Assembly (NCBI GenBank): GCA_015232165.1
Contig: JADGAE010000030.1
Location: forward strand, 1-12,227
Source of the DNA: Nitrospirota bacterium
Lineage (GTDB): Bacteria > Nitrospirota > Thermodesulfovibrionia > Thermodesulfovibrionales > Magnetobacteriaceae
Direction of reading: 5' to 3'
Length of the DNA: 12,227 nt
Shown here piece after piece: positions 1 to 6,085 of the stretch. The notes under the pieces were generated by a model. The model saw only the letters and a program-made list of their open reading frames with translations. It was not told the DNA's origin and did no database searches. Every line of letters starts with the position of its first letter. The stretch's first letter is position 1. Made by a program: the position numbers and the translations under genes.

Positions 1-180
1 TACAATGGATAGCCCACCGCTGTAGACCACGTGCGATACAGTGGCAGAGCACAGTACGTCCTTGGGTACCATCGGTCCTTTGATGATTCCGGTGTGTTTT
101 AAGAAGTCAGGATTTAAGATCGTAGGGTTGTGCCTCTTGCCAAGTACCACGATTGAGTAAGATGTCAGGTCGAGTTTCAT
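1..180 (-). CDS. Hypothetical protein, 5' part (runs off the left edge)
   Basis: Reading the minus strand from an ATG at 180-178 gives 60 uninterrupted codons that reach the window edge without a stop. The product starts MKLDLTSYSIVVLGKRHNP and continues with a mixed hydrophobic and polar sequence containing no signal peptide or membrane segment. I do not recognise the family. The frame stays open upstream to a TAA just past the tRNA end, with no other ATG, GTG or TTG, so this ATG is the only reasonable start. A Shine-Dalgarno sequence is not obvious. It begins only about 45 nt downstream of the tRNA-Arg gene on the same strand, and no clear terminator lies between them, so it may be co-transcribed with the tRNA. 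Codon choice resembles the neighbouring real genes. Existence is moderately likely; function is unknown. Confidence 0.5.
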   Translation of the reverse strand, partial: MKLDLTSYSIVVLGKRHNPTILNPDFLKHTGIIKGPMVPKDVLCSATVSHVVYSGGLSIV

Positions 181-225
181 ATCCGGTGTCTTGTTGTTGC
201 TACTGCCGCTACGGAGTTAATGGAA

Positions 226-299
226 CGCGCCCAGGAGGAGTCGAACCCCCAACCTTCGGATCCGTAGTCCGACACTCTGTCCAATTGAGCCATGGGCGC
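226..299 (-). tRNA. tRNA-Arg, anticodon ACG
   Basis: The minus strand folds into a complete 74-nt cloverleaf. The acceptor stem is GCGCCCA paired with TGGGCGC. The D arm has stem GCTC/GAGT and loop AATTGGACA. The anticodon arm has stem TCGGA/TCCGA and loop CTACGGA, giving anticodon ACG at 265-263. The variable region is AGGTT, and the T arm is GGGGG-TTCGACT-CCTCC. The discriminator base is G and the 3' CCA is not encoded. ACG is the usual anticodon (A34 edited to inosine) for reading the CGU, CGC and CGA arginine codons. A strong promoter sits directly upstream. Confidence 0.95.
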
Positions 300-308
300 A
301 TGATTTAT

Positions 309-338
309 ATAATACAGGTTTCCAGTGGCAGTTGTCAA
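309..338 (-). promoter_or_regulatory. Promoter of tRNA-Arg
   Basis: On the minus strand, a perfect -35 TTGACA (338-333) is followed by an 18-nt spacer and a -10 TATTAT (314-309), which would start transcription about 3-5 nt before the mature tRNA. A 6-bp inverted repeat, GTCAAA/TTTGAC, overlaps the -35 and its upstream side. It could be a regulator site or chance. Confidence 0.8.
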
Positions 339-359
339 ATAAAATTTTGACGAAGGAAT

Positions 360-407
360 GGGGCGCGGTAACGTCGCTGTGCGAGCGGCTCCGCCCCTTT
401 CTTTCCC
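360..407 (+). repeat. GC-rich hairpin with T-rich tail (possible partial copy of the dispersed repeat)
   Basis: GGGGCG at 360-365 can pair with CGCCCC at 392-397, and between them GAGCGGCTC (383-391) is itself palindromic. TTTCTTT follows the stem. The end, GGCTCCGCCCC plus TTTCTTT, resembles the 3' end of the full repeat copy in front of pgeF (GAGCCGCCCCCC plus TTTCTTTT), but the GGGGTCAAGGGG head is absent. It lies between divergent genes, so it is not an obvious gene terminator. Confidence 0.4.
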
Positions 408-437
408 CAAGGCACCCATGAGTTTCTTATGCGCCCT

Positions 438-466
438 TTGAAAAAAAGATTAGCAAGAAATAACAT
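438..466 (+). promoter_or_regulatory. Candidate promoter of the GAF/HD-GYP gene
   Basis: TTGAAA (438-443) and TAACAT (461-466) are separated by 17 nt. They match the sigma70 -35 at 5 of 6 positions and the -10 at 4 of 6. They lie about 58 nt before the start codon, in an AT-rich stretch that contrasts with the flanking GC-rich DNA. This is a sequence match only. Confidence 0.45.
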
Positions 467-523
467 GGATATGCTAACATATAGCCGTATGAGATTTACA
501 GACGATGTTAAAAAGAGGCAATC

Positions 524-2239
524 TTGTCTGATGATGTAGGGACATTAGACCGTGGATTGCAACAGCAATGTTGGGAGCAGGCCGGTGATGAGATAGCCAG
601 ACTTGAGTCTATTGTAGAGCAAAAGTGCAATCTGGCAGCCAACCTGCTTAAGATAGGGACGGCCCTGTCGGCAGAGAAAGACATAGAGGCCCTCCTGGAG
701 ATGATCGTCGTAGAGGCCATGAAGCTGACAAGTGCAGACGGTGCAACCCTCTACATCAGGACCCCGGACGACCTGGCCATTGCCTTTAAGATATTGCAGA
801 ACCGCACACTGGGATTACAGATGGGTGGGACGAGCGCAAAAGAGATCAGATTCCCCCCCCTTAAGCTGTACAACGCCGACGGCAGAGGCAACAAGCACCT
901 TGTCTCCGTCTACGTGGCCCTGACCGGTACGACGTTAAACATCCCCGATGTCTATGAGGTAGAAGGCTTTGACTTCCAGGGTACCAAGGACTTTGACAAG
1001 AAAACCGGCTACCGTTCGAAGTCCATGCTGGTAACGGCGCTCAAGAACCATGAAAACGAAATCATCGGCGTCCTGCAGTTGATCAACGCCCAGGATGGCG
1101 TGGGCGGTATAACACCGTTTTCTGCCGACAATCAGCAGTTGATAGAGTGTCTGGCCTCACAAGCGGCCGTCTCCATTACCAATGCCTCGCTGATCAACGA
1201 TCTGAGAAGCCTGATGGACGGTTTTATCAAGAGCATAGCAAGCGCCATTGACGAGAAGTCCCCCTACACGGGCGGACACATCCGCCGTGTGGCTGAGATC
1301 ACGCTTGATCTTGCCCGGGGCCTGAGCAGCTCAAACGAAGAACGATGGCGGGACTTTAATCTCTCCCAGGATGAGATAAACGAACTGAGAATAGCCGCGT
1401 GGATGCACGACATCGGCAAAATTTCCACCCCCGAGTACATCGTGGACAAGGCCACAAAGCTCGAAACCATCTATGACAGGATTCATTACATAGAGGCAAA
1501 GTTTGAGGTCCTAAGACGTGACATCGAACTGTTCTATTTAAAGAAACATACCGAAATATCCTCCGGCAACGATAACGACAAGCAAAGGCAGTTACGGATG
1601 CTCAATGAGGTCTACAACGAGCAAATAAACAGGCTTGCCTCGGACCTCGACTTCCTCAGGCTCATCAATCAAGGAGGGGAATTCATGTCGGATGCCTTTG
1701 TTGCTCGCCTCAAGGACATTGCCGCCATACAGATTACCCTCAACGATGTCACACAGAACCTGCTGACAGACAACGAAGTCTATAACCTGAGCATAAGAAA
1801 AGGGACGTTGACGGAAGAGGAGCGTAATATTATCCAGAACCACGTGGTTTTGACACACTCAATGCTTGCCAGACTGCCGTGGCCAAAGAAACTAAAGGGC
1901 GTCTGCGAGTATGCCGGCGAGCACCACGAAAAACTCGACGGCACCGGTTATCCTAACGGCCTCGATGCCGAATCCCTGTCCGTGCAGTCAAGGATCATAG
2001 CAATCGCGGATATATTTGAGGCCCTGTCGGCCGGTGACAGACCCTATAAGCATGGGAAAAAACTGTCGGAGTGTGTTAGGATAATGGGCTTTATGGTCAA
2101 GGATAAACACGTGGATAAAGATATAGTGGACTTTTTTATCCACTCCGGGCTACTGCAAAAATACGCAAAAAGGGAACTGAAGGATTATCAGATAGATTCC
2201 TTCACGTACAATGGCATAACGTATGACTTTAGGGTGTAG
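524..2239 (+). CDS. GAF and HD-GYP domain protein, probable c-di-GMP phosphodiesterase
   Basis: This is a 571-residue soluble protein with no membrane segment. An N-terminal helical stretch (about 15-50) leads into a GAF sensor domain (about 40-222). A C-terminal HD-GYP phosphohydrolase domain (about 230-545) follows. Visible metal-site residues are H252 (GGHIRR), the HD pair in MHDIGK (H295, D296), H440 (NHVVLTH), H467/H468 and the signature HHEKLDGTGYP (467-477), then IADIFEAL and DRPYK near 494-509. HD-GYP domains of this type hydrolyse c-di-GMP to pGpG or GMP; the GAF domain would tune activity in response to an unknown ligand. About 125 residues, rich in charged helical sequence, are inserted between the HD helix and the region leading to the GYP motif, far longer than in minimal HD-GYP domains. 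The start is TTG at 524, with GAGG at 515-518 five nt upstream; the next in-frame ATG would delete about 60 residues. The methyltransferase gene follows after 42 nt. Confidence 0.9.
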   Translation: MSDDVGTLDRGLQQQCWEQAGDEIARLESIVEQKCNLAANLLKIGTALSAEKDIEALLEMIVVEAMKLTSADGATLYIRTPDDLAIAFKILQNRTLGLQMGGTSAKEIRFPPLKLYNADGRGNKHLVSVYVALTGTTLNIPDVYEVEGFDFQGTKDFDKKTGYRSKSMLVTALKNHENEIIGVLQLINAQDGVGGITPFSADNQQLIECLASQAAVSITNASLINDLRSLMDGFIKSIASAIDEKSPYTGGHIRRVAEITLDLARGLSSSNEERWRDFNLSQDEINELRIAAWMHDIGKISTPEYIVDKATKLETIYDRIHYIEAKFEVLRRDIELFYLKKHTEISSGNDNDKQRQLRMLNEVYNEQINRLASDLDFLRLINQGGEFMSDAFVARLKDIAAIQITLNDVTQNLLTDNEVYNLSIRKGTLTEEERNIIQNHVVLTHSMLARLPWPKKLKGVCEYAGEHHEKLDGTGYPNGLDAESLSVQSRIIAIADIFEALSAGDRPYKHGKKLSECVRIMGFMVKDKHVDKDIVDFFIHSGLLQKYAKRELKDYQIDSFTYNGITYDFRV

Positions 2240-2281
2240 CAGAGACATCAAATAAAATAAAATCCACAGGAGGAAACTGAA

Positions 2282-2902
2282 ATGAAGAACATTGTAAAAC
2301 AACTATCGTTTAACACATTTATACCGGTCTTCTACCCGGCGCTAATGTTACCGCTAAGGGGCAATCGCAAGAAGGCTATAAACATGCTCAACTTTAATGC
2401 CGGAGACCGGGTCTTGGTCCCCGGGGTAGGTACGGGACATGACCTGTCTGCACTGCCCAAGGATGTCGTAGTTGAAGGCGTGGATATCAGTGACGTCATG
2501 CTAGGCATCGGGAAACTTAAGCTCAAGGTGCTTGGTCTTGACAAGAACGTCAGACTCAAGAAAATGGACGCAGAAGACCTCTACTATGACGATAAAACCT
2601 TTGACAAGGCCATACTCAGCCTGTTTCTGACGGTTGTCTTTAACCCCAAAAAGGCCTTTGCCGAGGTCGTCCGCGTACTCAAGCCGGGGGGGCAGATACT
2701 CATCTACGACCATTTGTTCAGGGCGGGGGACATCCCTGCTGCCGTAGCTAAACCCATAGATGCAGTCCTGAGCTATGGCTTTGCAAGCGTTACAAGAAAC
2801 CTCGATGACATCATAGAGGGACAGCCCGTTACCATCGAAAAGACCACAAGCGGTGACCCCGTAGGATTTATGAAGGCATTTGTCCTCAAGAAAAACGGAT
2901 AG
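2282..2902 (+). CDS. Class I SAM-dependent methyltransferase
   Basis: A 206-residue methyltransferase with a Rossmann-type SAM site. Motif I is VLVPGVGTG (44-52), the acidic residue at the end of strand 2 is in GVDIS (D68), and the adenine-contacting motif is MDAEDL (95-100). A post-I segment with LKPGG (133-137) completes the fold. The first ~40 residues are hydrophobic (NTFIPVFYPALMLPL), as in methyltransferases that act at membranes on lipids or quinones (UbiE and phosphatidylethanolamine N-methyltransferase relatives), so a lipid-like substrate is possible but not shown. A strong ribosome site, AGGAGGA (2268-2274), lies seven nt before the ATG. The short 42-nt gap after the HD-GYP gene suggests co-transcription. 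The true substrate cannot be told from the sequence. Confidence 0.85.
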   Translation: MKNIVKQLSFNTFIPVFYPALMLPLRGNRKKAINMLNFNAGDRVLVPGVGTGHDLSALPKDVVVEGVDISDVMLGIGKLKLKVLGLDKNVRLKKMDAEDLYYDDKTFDKAILSLFLTVVFNPKKAFAEVVRVLKPGGQILIYDHLFRAGDIPAAVAKPIDAVLSYGFASVTRNLDDIIEGQPVTIEKTTSGDPVGFMKAFVLKKNG

Positions 2903-2959
2903 CTTTAGCCGTATTCAACTGAAATATTGTGTATAAGTATGCACTGTAAACAAGGTAAA

Positions 2960-3054
2960 ATGGGGTCAAGGGGGCTGGCCCCTTTTATTGCCAGTGCGGC
3001 TAGCACCTTGCAGGTGGAGTCTAAGGGGGGGGCGGAGCCGCCCCCCTTTCTTTT
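2960..3054 (+). repeat. Dispersed hairpin repeat, copy A (overlaps the pgeF 5' end)
   Basis: It starts with TGGGGTCAAGGGG (2961-2973) and contains GCGGCTAGC (2997-3005) and GGAGTCTAAGGGG. It ends in a nine-pair stem GGGGGGCGG/CCGCCCCCC (3027-3035 and 3038-3046) followed by TTTCTTTT. The same blocks, in the same order, recur on the minus strand near 5100-5217, and in shortened form near 8299-8350. The 3' hairpin and T-run look like a Rho-independent terminator on the plus strand. Here it would sit between the methyltransferase and pgeF and could reduce read-through. Confidence 0.75.
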
Positions 3055-3736
3055 AGTCCCTGGCATATTCAAAGATAGCAGTCAGGTAAAGGCGTTTTTT
3101 ACCGATAAAAACGTTGGTATAGACAGGGATAAGGTCTGTGCGCTGCTCGGACGGGAGGTTGACCTTTACATGCCCATACAGAGACACACAGACCTGACTG
3201 TCACCATCCCCAATGACCGGGAATTGATATTGACGTGCGACAGTGTTGCCGATGCCGTCATCACGGACAGGGAGGGGCTACTCATCGGCGTGCAGACGGC
3301 AGATTGCGTGCCTATACTTGCCTTTGACCCTTGTGGACATGTCATAGCAGCCGTTCATGCCGGGTGGCGTGGCACGGCAAAGGGCATCCTCAAGTGGGTT
3401 GTAGCGGCCATGTGCAACGATTTCCATTGCAGCCCCCAAGACATCCTGATGGCAGTGGGGCCATCCATTAAGTCCTGCTGCTACGAGGTGGGGGGCGATG
3501 TCATGGATGAGGTGCGGCAGGCCACCGGGGCAGGTGACTATATCCGCTCGGAGGACGGCAGGTGGTATGTTGACCTGGCCAGGGCGAATATGTATCAGGC
3601 ACTTTCGGCGGGATTGTCCCATGCAAACGTCTGGGTATCACCTGACTGTACGTTCTGTCTGCCCCAGCGCTACCACTCCTATCGCAGGACAAATACCGGC
3701 ACTGGCAGGCAGGGTGGATTTATCGGTATGCTTTAA
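2960..3736 (+). CDS. pgeF: Peptidoglycan editing factor PgeF (YfiH/laccase-domain family)
   Basis: Family members are zinc-dependent enzymes that remove wrongly incorporated amino acids from UDP-MurNAc peptide precursors; some also act on purine nucleosides (adenosine deamination or phosphorolysis). The catalytic His-Cys-His set is visible in the contexts IQRHTD, TADCVPI and VHAGWRG. The C-terminal motifs GPSIKSCCYEVG, DCTFC and SYRRTNTGTGRQGGFIGM are also typical. Start chosen: ATG at 2960 (258 residues) with AAGG four nt before it; TTG 2927, ATG 2939, TTG 3008 and GTG 3014 are other in-frame options. Recognisable homology begins only near FLLVPGIFKDS, about 30 residues in. Everything before that is encoded by the hairpin repeat and is Gly/Ala/Pro-rich. 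No standard start codon lies between the repeat and the conserved part. tsaE follows 18 nt later. Confidence 0.85.
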   Translation: MGSRGLAPFIASAASTLQVESKGGAEPPPFLLVPGIFKDSSQVKAFFTDKNVGIDRDKVCALLGREVDLYMPIQRHTDLTVTIPNDRELILTCDSVADAVITDREGLLIGVQTADCVPILAFDPCGHVIAAVHAGWRGTAKGILKWVVAAMCNDFHCSPQDILMAVGPSIKSCCYEVGGDVMDEVRQATGAGDYIRSEDGRWYVDLARANMYQALSAGLSHANVWVSPDCTFCLPQRYHSYRRTNTGTGRQGGFIGML

Positions 3737-3754
3737 AGGGGTGCCACTGCTGCA

Positions 3755-4210
3755 ATGATCGAGTTTACCAGCAAGTCGCACGATCAGACGGTGACTATTG
3801 GTCAGAGATTGGGCAGGTTTCTCAAGATTGGACAGTGTGTGTTTGTCGTTGGTGAGTTTGGCAGCGGCAAGACCACCCTCATCAAGGGCATCGCAGAAAA
3901 CTTTGGACTCAGACAGGAGGCCATTACCAGCGCCAGCTTTACAATCATTGCTGAATACGACTCGGACATCCCGTTTTACCACATCGACCTGTATCGCCTT
4001 GAGGACATTGACGCGGTCTATGACTGTGGCGTCTTTGAGTGTCTTGGTGGTGAGGGGGTGGCCGTTGTGGAGTGGGCCGACAGGTTGGAGGGCCATTTTA
4101 AGGCCGACATATACATCACGATAACACAAGTTGAGCCTTTCGGTGAACTGCGCCGCCTGGTGATTGAAGGATTAGATGACAAGGATTGGAATAATCTGCA
4201 AGAAGGGTAA
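3755..4210 (+). CDS. tsaE: tRNA threonylcarbamoyladenosine biosynthesis ATPase TsaE
   Basis: This 151-residue protein has the family's usual length. TsaE is the small P-loop ATPase that works with TsaB and TsaD to place threonylcarbamoyl on A37 of ANN-decoding tRNAs (t6A). Visible motifs are the Walker A GEFGSGKTT (33-41), the switch-like stretch ending at SASFTI (59-64), HIDLYRLED (76-84) and the Walker B-like VAVVEWADRL (102-111). It starts at an ATG 18 nt after pgeF. AAAGGGG at the pgeF stop is the nearest ribosome site, at a rather long spacing. The nadK start lies inside its last codons (35-nt overlap), implying translational coupling. TsaB and TsaD are not in the window. Confidence 0.95.
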   Translation: MIEFTSKSHDQTVTIGQRLGRFLKIGQCVFVVGEFGSGKTTLIKGIAENFGLRQEAITSASFTIIAEYDSDIPFYHIDLYRLEDIDAVYDCGVFECLGGEGVAVVEWADRLEGHFKADIYITITQVEPFGELRRLVIEGLDDKDWNNLQEG

Positions 4211-5021
4211 ACCCATAGCGCTCTTAAAGGAGCTTCTGCCGTGGCTTTCAGAGAGGGGGTTGACGGTGTTTGCAGACAGTGACGCCGCACAGACCCTTGG
4301 GATAAAGGGCTATGAGAGGTGCGCGCTGCCTGACCTTGTGGATATGATAATTGTGCTGGGGGGGGATGGGACAATGCTCTCCGTGGCACGACTTGTGGCC
4401 GAAAGGGACATCCCTATATTTGGGATAAACCTTGGGGGGCTGGGGTTTATCACCGAGGTCAGTAAGGGTGAGGCCCTCGATGCCCTGGAAAAGGTCATTG
4501 CCGAGGACTACGTCATAGAGGAAAGGATCATGCTCCACACCCGCATAATCAGGCAGGGAAATACACCGCAGGATTTCACGGTCCTCAACGATGTGGTGAT
4601 AAACAAGGGGGCGTTAGCCCGAATATTTGACATCGAAATCTTTATAGAGCGCAAGTACGTAACGACTTTTAAGGCCGATGGCCTGATTATTTCGACGCCG
4701 ACTGGTTCCACGGCCTACTCGCTCTCAGCCGGCGGACCAATCCTGTATCCCACGCTGCACTGCATTGTCATAACGCCGATCTGCTCACACACCCTTACCA
4801 ACCGTCCCATTGTGATCGAGGACGACATGCTTATTGAGGCCAGGGTTACCCCGGGCAGCAAGGACATCAGTCTCACGCTCGACGGTCAGATAGGTCGTGC
4901 GCTGTGTGACAACGATGTGATTGAGATCAGGAAGTCAGACCATGTAGCCCGTCTGTTGCTACCGGCACAACGGGATTATTTCCAAGTCCTGCGCGAAAAA
5001 CTAAAATGGGGAGAACGATAA
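4176..5021 (+). CDS. nadK: NAD kinase NadK
   Basis: A 281-residue cytoplasmic enzyme that phosphorylates NAD to NADP using ATP (or polyphosphate in some members). Diagnostic motifs are GGDGTML (62-68), FGINLGGLGFITEV (82-95), LNDVVINKGAL (137-147), FKADGLIISTPTGSTAYS (165-182) and AGGP, followed by the TLTNRPIVI segment. D64 is the conserved catalytic aspartate of the GGDG motif. The motif usually written NE reads ND here (138-139), a common variant. It starts at ATG 4176 with AAGG (4167-4170) five nt upstream, inside tsaE, so pgeF, tsaE and nadK form one tight unit. No clear terminator follows directly; a repeat-rich gene-free region comes next. Confidence 0.96.
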   Translation: MTRIGIICKKGKPIALLKELLPWLSERGLTVFADSDAAQTLGIKGYERCALPDLVDMIIVLGGDGTMLSVARLVAERDIPIFGINLGGLGFITEVSKGEALDALEKVIAEDYVIEERIMLHTRIIRQGNTPQDFTVLNDVVINKGALARIFDIEIFIERKYVTTFKADGLIISTPTGSTAYSLSAGGPILYPTLHCIVITPICSHTLTNRPIVIEDDMLIEARVTPGSKDISLTLDGQIGRALCDNDVIEIRKSDHVARLLLPAQRDYFQVLREKLKWGER

Positions 5022-5099
5022 AAAAGTACACTCCATTCAAACGTGGTCACATTGCTGCCGCATAGTATGTGCCTGCCCATAATTAATTATATACGAAAG

Positions 5100-5217
5100 A
5101 AGAAAGAAGGGGGCGACTCCGCCTGCACGGCGGGTGTTGCCGCACCCCCCCTCAGACCTCCCCCGCAAGGGGAGGGGCTAGCCGCCCCGGGCACGAAGAA
5201 GTCCCCTTGACCCCATA
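5100..5217 (-). repeat. Dispersed hairpin repeat, copy B
   Basis: On the minus strand it starts ATGGGGTCAAGGGG (complement of 5203-5216), then GGGGCGGCTAGCCCC and a hairpin CCTCCCC/GGGGAGG (5157-5163 and 5169-5175). GGTCTGAGGGG follows, and finally GGCGGAGTCGCC (5112-5123) running into CCCTTCTTTCTTC. Block order and strand sense match copy A, with an extra internal hairpin. It is downstream of the PilZ gene in that gene's reading direction, so it could double as a terminator there. Confidence 0.75.
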
Positions 5218-5339
5218 ATGCTCAATCCTAAAGTTTATATAAAAACTTCTGTCCATGTACTTAACAGTGTCATATCACCGAGGTATAAAAAACCCTTAAA
5301 TCCTGCCATCCACGGTTGATTGTGGCGTAACCGATAAAA

Positions 5340-5397
5340 AATGCTTCCTGAAAGAATCTTCGGGTGCATAAATTTTTGGTGGCGTCAGGGAAGCATT
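5340..5397. repeat. Imperfect inverted repeat / long hairpin
   Basis: AATGCTTCCTGA (5340-5351) and TCAGGGAAGCATT (5385-5397) can pair over 12 positions with one bulged base. The loop is about 33 nt. A T-run (TACTGTTTTTTTC) follows about 10 nt later on the plus strand and an A-run precedes it, so it could act as a weak bidirectional terminator, or be the end of a small non-autonomous element. Confidence 0.4.
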
Positions 5398-5550
5398 ATT
5401 TACTGTTTTTTTCTAAATAGGCATTTAATGCTGTTTTTAGAGATGGATTCCCGTTTTCACGGGAATGACAGGAAATGGCATTTTGCGCCCATATGTGTCA
5501 TTCCTGCGCAAGCAGGAATCCATTAGCCACTACTTTCTTATGCACCCGAA
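5359..5550. repeat. 13-bp inverted repeat bracketing the REP pair
   Basis: TTCGGGTGCATAA at 5359-5371 is repeated exactly, inverted, as TTATGCACCCGAA at 5538-5550. The two copies are about 166 nt apart and enclose the REP-like palindromes, and the right copy ends three nt before the PilZ stop codon. A short element with terminal inverted repeats is one reading; no matching target-site duplication was found. Confidence 0.4.
5444..5523. repeat. Pair of REP-like palindromes in inverted orientation
   Basis: The first unit (5444-5470) reads TGGATTCCCG-TTTTCA-CGGGAATGACA. The second (5496-5523) is its inverted relative, TGTCATTCCTG-CGCA-AGCAGGAATCCAT. Each folds into a hairpin with flanking GGATTC/GAATGACA arms. 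This is the common extragenic palindrome type whose translation reads DSRFHGND or VIPAQAGIH. Such units are mobilised by REP-associated tyrosine transposases (RAYT) in known cases; no such gene is in the window. Confidence 0.8.
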
Positions 5551-5553
5551 TCT

Positions 5554-6051
5554 TCATGGCATTAGGAAGGTACCTATGGCCAGGTCTGTCTGGACATCTA
5601 TGTTTATAAAGGCTATACCCATTGTGAATTTATTGTCATCAATGATAATGAGCCTTTTTATCTCGCCCTTGACTTTTAAAAGGGATTTATGGGGCGGCAG
5701 GTTAAAGAGCAATGTCAGGATGTCTCCTTCTTTTTCGCAATCTTTAGAACAGCTCCGCATTTTCCCTTCGATTTTTATGCCGGTGCGTGATATGTCGATT
5801 ATTTTACCCGATTTGGCTTTCTTGGCAAATGGGTCGTCGATATCGTCAATGGAATAAGAAACGGGTCTGTTTAACTTGACACGATAAAAATCCCGATGAT
5901 TCAACTTGACCAGAAATGTCTCTTTACACTTGGGACAGTTAAGCTTAAAGTCCTTCTCGGGTGGGTCTTCACTTTTTATGTTGCCTGTAAATCCGCACGC
6001 GGGACACGCCACCGGCATAATGCACGCCGGATATACGACTACGGACATCAT
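5554..6051 (-). CDS. Zinc-ribbon and PilZ domain protein, likely c-di-GMP receptor
   Basis: A 165-residue protein. Residues 16-42 form a small zinc ribbon with two CxxC knuckles (CPAC at 16-19 and CPKC at 39-42). A PilZ domain follows (about 51-160). Its c-di-GMP-binding signature is present: the RxxxR motif as R53-DFY-R57, and the D/NxSxxG motif as DISRTG (86-91). PilZ proteins bind c-di-GMP and pass the signal to motility, secretion or polysaccharide machinery; the partner here is unknown. The listed start is the first ATG; M12 (ATG at 6018) would give MPVACPACG, a natural beginning for zinc-ribbon proteins, and neither has a good ribosome site. The gene lies 34 nt downstream of the ThiF/MoeB gene on the same strand, so it is probably the last gene of a purB operon. 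Confidence 0.85.
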   Translation of the reverse strand: MMSVVVYPACIMPVACPACGFTGNIKSEDPPEKDFKLNCPKCKETFLVKLNHRDFYRVKLNRPVSYSIDDIDDPFAKKAKSGKIIDISRTGIKIEGKMRSCSKDCEKEGDILTLLFNLPPHKSLLKVKGEIKRLIIIDDNKFTMGIAFINIDVQTDLAIGTFLMP

Positions 6052-6085
6052 GTCTTACTAAACAGCCCCATTTTAAAGGCTCAAC

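Larger units (their letters stand above)
5022..5553. other. Gene-free, repeat-rich spacer between convergent genes
   Basis: About 530 nt separate nadK (plus) from the PilZ gene (minus), both ending here. The spacer holds hairpin repeat copy B (5100-5217), an inverted repeat AATGCTTCCTGA/TCAGGGAAGCATT (5340-5351 and 5385-5397), a REP-like palindrome pair (5444-5523) and a 13-bp inverted repeat around the pair. The open frame at 5341-5526 is a translation of the REP palindromes and not a gene. The stretch 5218-5339 is AT-rich with nothing I recognise. Confidence 0.8.

Noticed and set aside
177..419. Minus-strand open frame of 80 codons containing MAQLDRVSDYGSEGWGFDS
   Set aside because: It is a translation through the tRNA-Arg gene, a well-known false gene pattern.
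5341..5526. Plus-strand 61-codon open frame in the spacer
   Set aside because: Most of it translates the two REP palindromes (DSRFHGND and VIPAQAGIH patterns); there is no ribosome site or family resemblance.
5465..5857. Plus-strand 130-codon open frame
   Set aside because: It is antisense to the PilZ gene, which has clear domain motifs; its start lies within the REP sequence.
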